A stretch of DNA of 34,275 bases from Bifidobacteriaceae bacterium (GTDB lineage: Bacteria; Actinomycetota; Actinomycetes; Actinomycetales; WQXJ01), in the NCBI GenBank assembly GCA_031281585.1, contig JAITFE010000154.1:1-34275 (forward strand), given 5' to 3'. The position numbers and the translations under genes are program-made. Of this stretch, positions 32,363-34,275 are shown in pieces; positions within the stretch are counted from its first letter, which is position 1, and each line of letters begins with the position of its first letter. The notes beneath the pieces are model-generated. The model saw only the letters and a program-made list of their open reading frames with translations, was not told the DNA's origin and did no database searches.

Positions 32363-33936
32363 TCCGGTTCGAGGGCGTGGGTTTCAGCTATCCGGGGGCC
32401 GGGCGGCCGGTGCTGCGGGACGTCGACTTGGCGTTGGAGCGGGGCGAGTTGGCGTTGGTGGTCGGCCCGACGGGGGCGGGCAAGTCGACCCTGCTGAAGG
32501 CCGTCAACGGGTTGGTCCCGCATTTCACCGGGGGCAGGTTGACGGGCCGGGTGGTGGTGGGCGGGCGTTCCACCGAGGCCAACCCGCCGCGGATGATGGC
32601 CGGCCTGGTGGGGTATGTGGGCCAGGACCCGGCGGCGGGGTTCGTCACGGACCGGGTCGAGGACGAACTCGCCTACACCATGGAGCAGCAGGGCGTCCCG
32701 CCAACGGCCATGCGGGCCAGGGTCGAGGAGATCCTGGACCTGTTGGGGTTGGCGGGGTTGCGGGGCCGCGACCCGGGGTCCCTGTCGGCCGGGCAGGCCC
32801 AGCGGGTCGCCATGGGCGCGGCGCTCACAGCCCACCCGAAGATTTTGGTCTTGGACGAGCCGACGTCCGCCCTGGACCCGGCCGCCGCCGAGGACGCGAT
32901 GGCGGCGATCGGCCGCCTGGTCCACGACTTGGACCTGACGGTCTTGATGGCCGAGCACCGCCTGGAGCGCGTCATCCAGTTCGCCGACCGGATTGTGCGC
33001 GTGGACGGAGACGGGTCGGTCACCGCCGGGCCTCCCCGCGACCAGTTGGCGACCAGCCCGGTCGCGCCGCCGCTGGTCCGATTGGCCCGCGCCCTGGGCT
33101 GGCCCGAGTTGCCCCTGACCGTCCGCGAAGCCCGCCGCGCCGCCCGCGCGGCCGCGCCCTTGCCCGTTTCGGCCAGCCCGGCCAAGGACGACGCGCCCGC
33201 CCCGGCGTCCGATGCCGTGTGGCCGGTCCGCGATGTGCGGGTCACCCATCCCGGCGGCGTCCAGGCCGTCAGGGGGGTCGGCTTCGACCTGGCCTTCGGC
33301 CGGATCGCCGGGCTGATGGGGCGCAACGGCGCCGGCAAGACGTCCCTGCTGTGGGCTTTGGTCCGGGACCCCAAGGGGCGGCCACGACCGGACGTGATGT
33401 TGGTGCCCGCCCAGCCGACCGACCTTTTCTGGGCGGACTCTGTCGCGCGGGAGCTTCCCTCGCCCGCCGCCGGCGCGTTGTTGGACCAATTGGCGCCCGG
33501 GATCGACCGGGCCGCCCACCCCCGCGACCTGTCCGAGGGCCAGCGCCTCGCCCTGGCCCTGGCCATCCAGCTGAGCGCCGAAACCCGGGTCGTCTTGTTG
33601 GACGAGCCCACCCGCGGGCTGGACTACGCCGCCAAGGACCGCCTGGCCACGATCTTGAAGTCCCTTGCCGCCAAGGGCGCGGCCGTCTTGGTGGCCAGCC
33701 ACGACGTGGAGTTCCTGGCCGTCGCCGCGGACACCATCATGTGGCTGTCCGAGGGCCGCCTGGTCAGCGCGGGCCCGGCTGCCGAAGTCCTGCTGGAGGT
33801 CCCCGCGCACGCCCCCCAAATCGCCAAGGTCATGTCCCCCGCGCCCATCCTGACCCTCGAACAGGCGCTGGCCGCGCAGGCCCTCACCGCCCCGCCCGCC
33901 GACCCGCCGGAAGTCCCCGATGAGCCGGGCGGCTGA
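32359..33936 (+). CDS. ecfA: Fused two-domain ECF ATPase (EcfA-EcfA')
   Basis: A 525-aa protein containing both ATPases of an ECF module. Domain 1: Walker A GPTGAGKST (36-44), Q89, signature LSAGQ (142-146), Walker B KILVLDEP (161-168), H200. Domain 2: Walker A GRNGAGKTS (321-329), signature LSEGQ (391-395), Walker B VVLLDEP (411-417), H448. Both sites look complete, though domain 2 is short in its helical part. A ~35-residue Ala/Pro linker joins them. Single-chain EcfAA' proteins occur in actinobacteria. It energises transport with EcfT and the S component encoded on either side. Confidence 0.93.
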   Translation: MIRFEGVGFSYPGAGRPVLRDVDLALERGELALVVGPTGAGKSTLLKAVNGLVPHFTGGRLTGRVVVGGRSTEANPPRMMAGLVGYVGQDPAAGFVTDRVEDELAYTMEQQGVPPTAMRARVEEILDLLGLAGLRGRDPGSLSAGQAQRVAMGAALTAHPKILVLDEPTSALDPAAAEDAMAAIGRLVHDLDLTVLMAEHRLERVIQFADRIVRVDGDGSVTAGPPRDQLATSPVAPPLVRLARALGWPELPLTVREARRAARAAAPLPVSASPAKDDAPAPASDAVWPVRDVRVTHPGGVQAVRGVGFDLAFGRIAGLMGRNGAGKTSLLWALVRDPKGRPRPDVMLVPAQPTDLFWADSVARELPSPAAGALLDQLAPGIDRAAHPRDLSEGQRLALALAIQLSAETRVVLLDEPTRGLDYAAKDRLATILKSLAAKGAAVLVASHDVEFLAVAADTIMWLSEGRLVSAGPAAEVLLEVPAHAPQIAKVMSPAPILTLEQALAAQALTAPPADPPEVPDEPGG

Positions 33937-34275
33937 CGCGCGGGCGGCGAGTCCGGATTCAGGTCCGGGCTCGGGCACGGGCGGGTTTGGGGACGCCCGG
34001 CCCGGCCGGGGCCGGACGGTGGCTTTGCGGCTGAGGTGGGGGACGGCATCGTCGGTGGCGGTGGCCTCACTGGCGGCGTTGGGGTTGGGGTTTTGGCCGT
34101 TCTTCGGCGGGAGCGGCGCGGACCCGTTCGCCTCTTCGGCGCTGCTGATGGTGCTACTGCCGGCCATGATGCTGCTGATCCTGGCGCAGGTGCTGGAGGG
34201 CGGCATGGACGCGAAGACCCTGGCGCTGCTGGGCGTGCTGTCCGCCGCGATCGCGGCGGTCCGGCCGCTCGGCTC
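33920..34275 (+). CDS. ECF transporter S component (partial, runs off the window)
   Basis: The first ~118 codons are present. After a Gly/Arg-rich cytoplasmic start come helices reading ASLAALGLGFWPFF, then LLMVLLPAMMLLILAQVLEG and DAKTLALLGVLSAAIAAVRP, which is the pattern of the actinobacterial S components encoded next to SCO2322-like and prenyltransferase-like proteins. S components bind the vitamin; the riboswitch suggests cobalamin. ATG 33920 overlaps the end of ecfA by 17 bp. Confidence 0.72.
   Translation, partial: MSRAADARAASPDSGPGSGTGGFGDARPGRGRTVALRLRWGTASSVAVASLAALGLGFWPFFGGSGADPFASSALLMVLLPAMMLLILAQVLEGGMDAKTLALLGVLSAAIAAVRPLG

Noticed and set aside
32164-34206. 680-codon minus-strand open frame opposite ecfA
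   Set aside because: The plus strand carries complete Walker, signature and H-loop motifs of two ATPases; the minus frame is an antisense shadow in GC-rich DNA.

Overview
This is a high-G+C segment whose gene families (GntR/UTRA regulator, NarL-type kinase with LuxR-type regulator, SCO2322-like proteins, many GTG starts, 4-bp GTGA/ATGA gene overlaps) point to an actinomycete (Actinomycetota). I cannot name the genus. All calls rest on reading the sequence and on remembered family features; no database search was run.

Layout. (1) 1-2.4 kb: toxin-antitoxin genes (a VapC-like PIN toxin whose antitoxin lies mostly off the window, and a TacA/TacT acetyltransferase module) around a small lipoprotein gene. 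(2) 2.6-8.3 kb: a GntR/UTRA regulator facing a minus-strand operon of an isochorismatase-type amidohydrolase, an SsuB/TauB-like ATPase, a permease, a lipoprotein substrate-binding protein and an MFS transporter. It looks like uptake and hydrolysis of an unknown amide or ureido compound. (3) 8.6-12.2 kb: lower-G+C accessory DNA with a decayed Phd/PIN pair, a graspetide-type ATP-grasp ligase followed by an overlapping 52-aa peptide gene and a strong terminator, and a graveyard holding a broken RHS core. (4) 11.7-17 kb: a secreted 1739-aa RHS/YD-repeat protein with an apparently dead amidase domain at its N-terminus and a DUF2599-like C-terminal tip. (5) 17.3-19.4 kb: a histidine kinase/response regulator pair. 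(6) 19.4-27.6 kb: tRNA-Ser(UGA), a PIN protein missing two acidic residues, a PIG3-like quinone oxidoreductase, an alpha/beta hydrolase, tRNA-Ser(GCU), a polytopic membrane protein and a 936-aa proline-rich membrane protein. (7) 28.0 kb to the end: a cobalamin riboswitch and an overlapping gene series: alpha/alpha-barrel lipoprotein, DUF4430/SCO2322-like surface protein, EcfT, a double EcfA, and the start of an S component. Together they look like a vitamin B12 uptake system whose two outer proteins match the two domains of animal intrinsic factor/transcobalamin.

The main unexplained structures are: two intergenic arrays (19.7-20.0 and 27.7-27.9 kb) of about 20-bp repeats at exactly 31-bp spacing, with blocks of opposite polarity and an identical 80-bp central gap; a dispersed 14-mer, CCGCCGATGCCGTC, that mostly lies inside disordered protein segments read as ADAV(R/P)P; and GGGGACGG-type repeats, one pair of which sits inside the 5' coding part of the first B12 gene.
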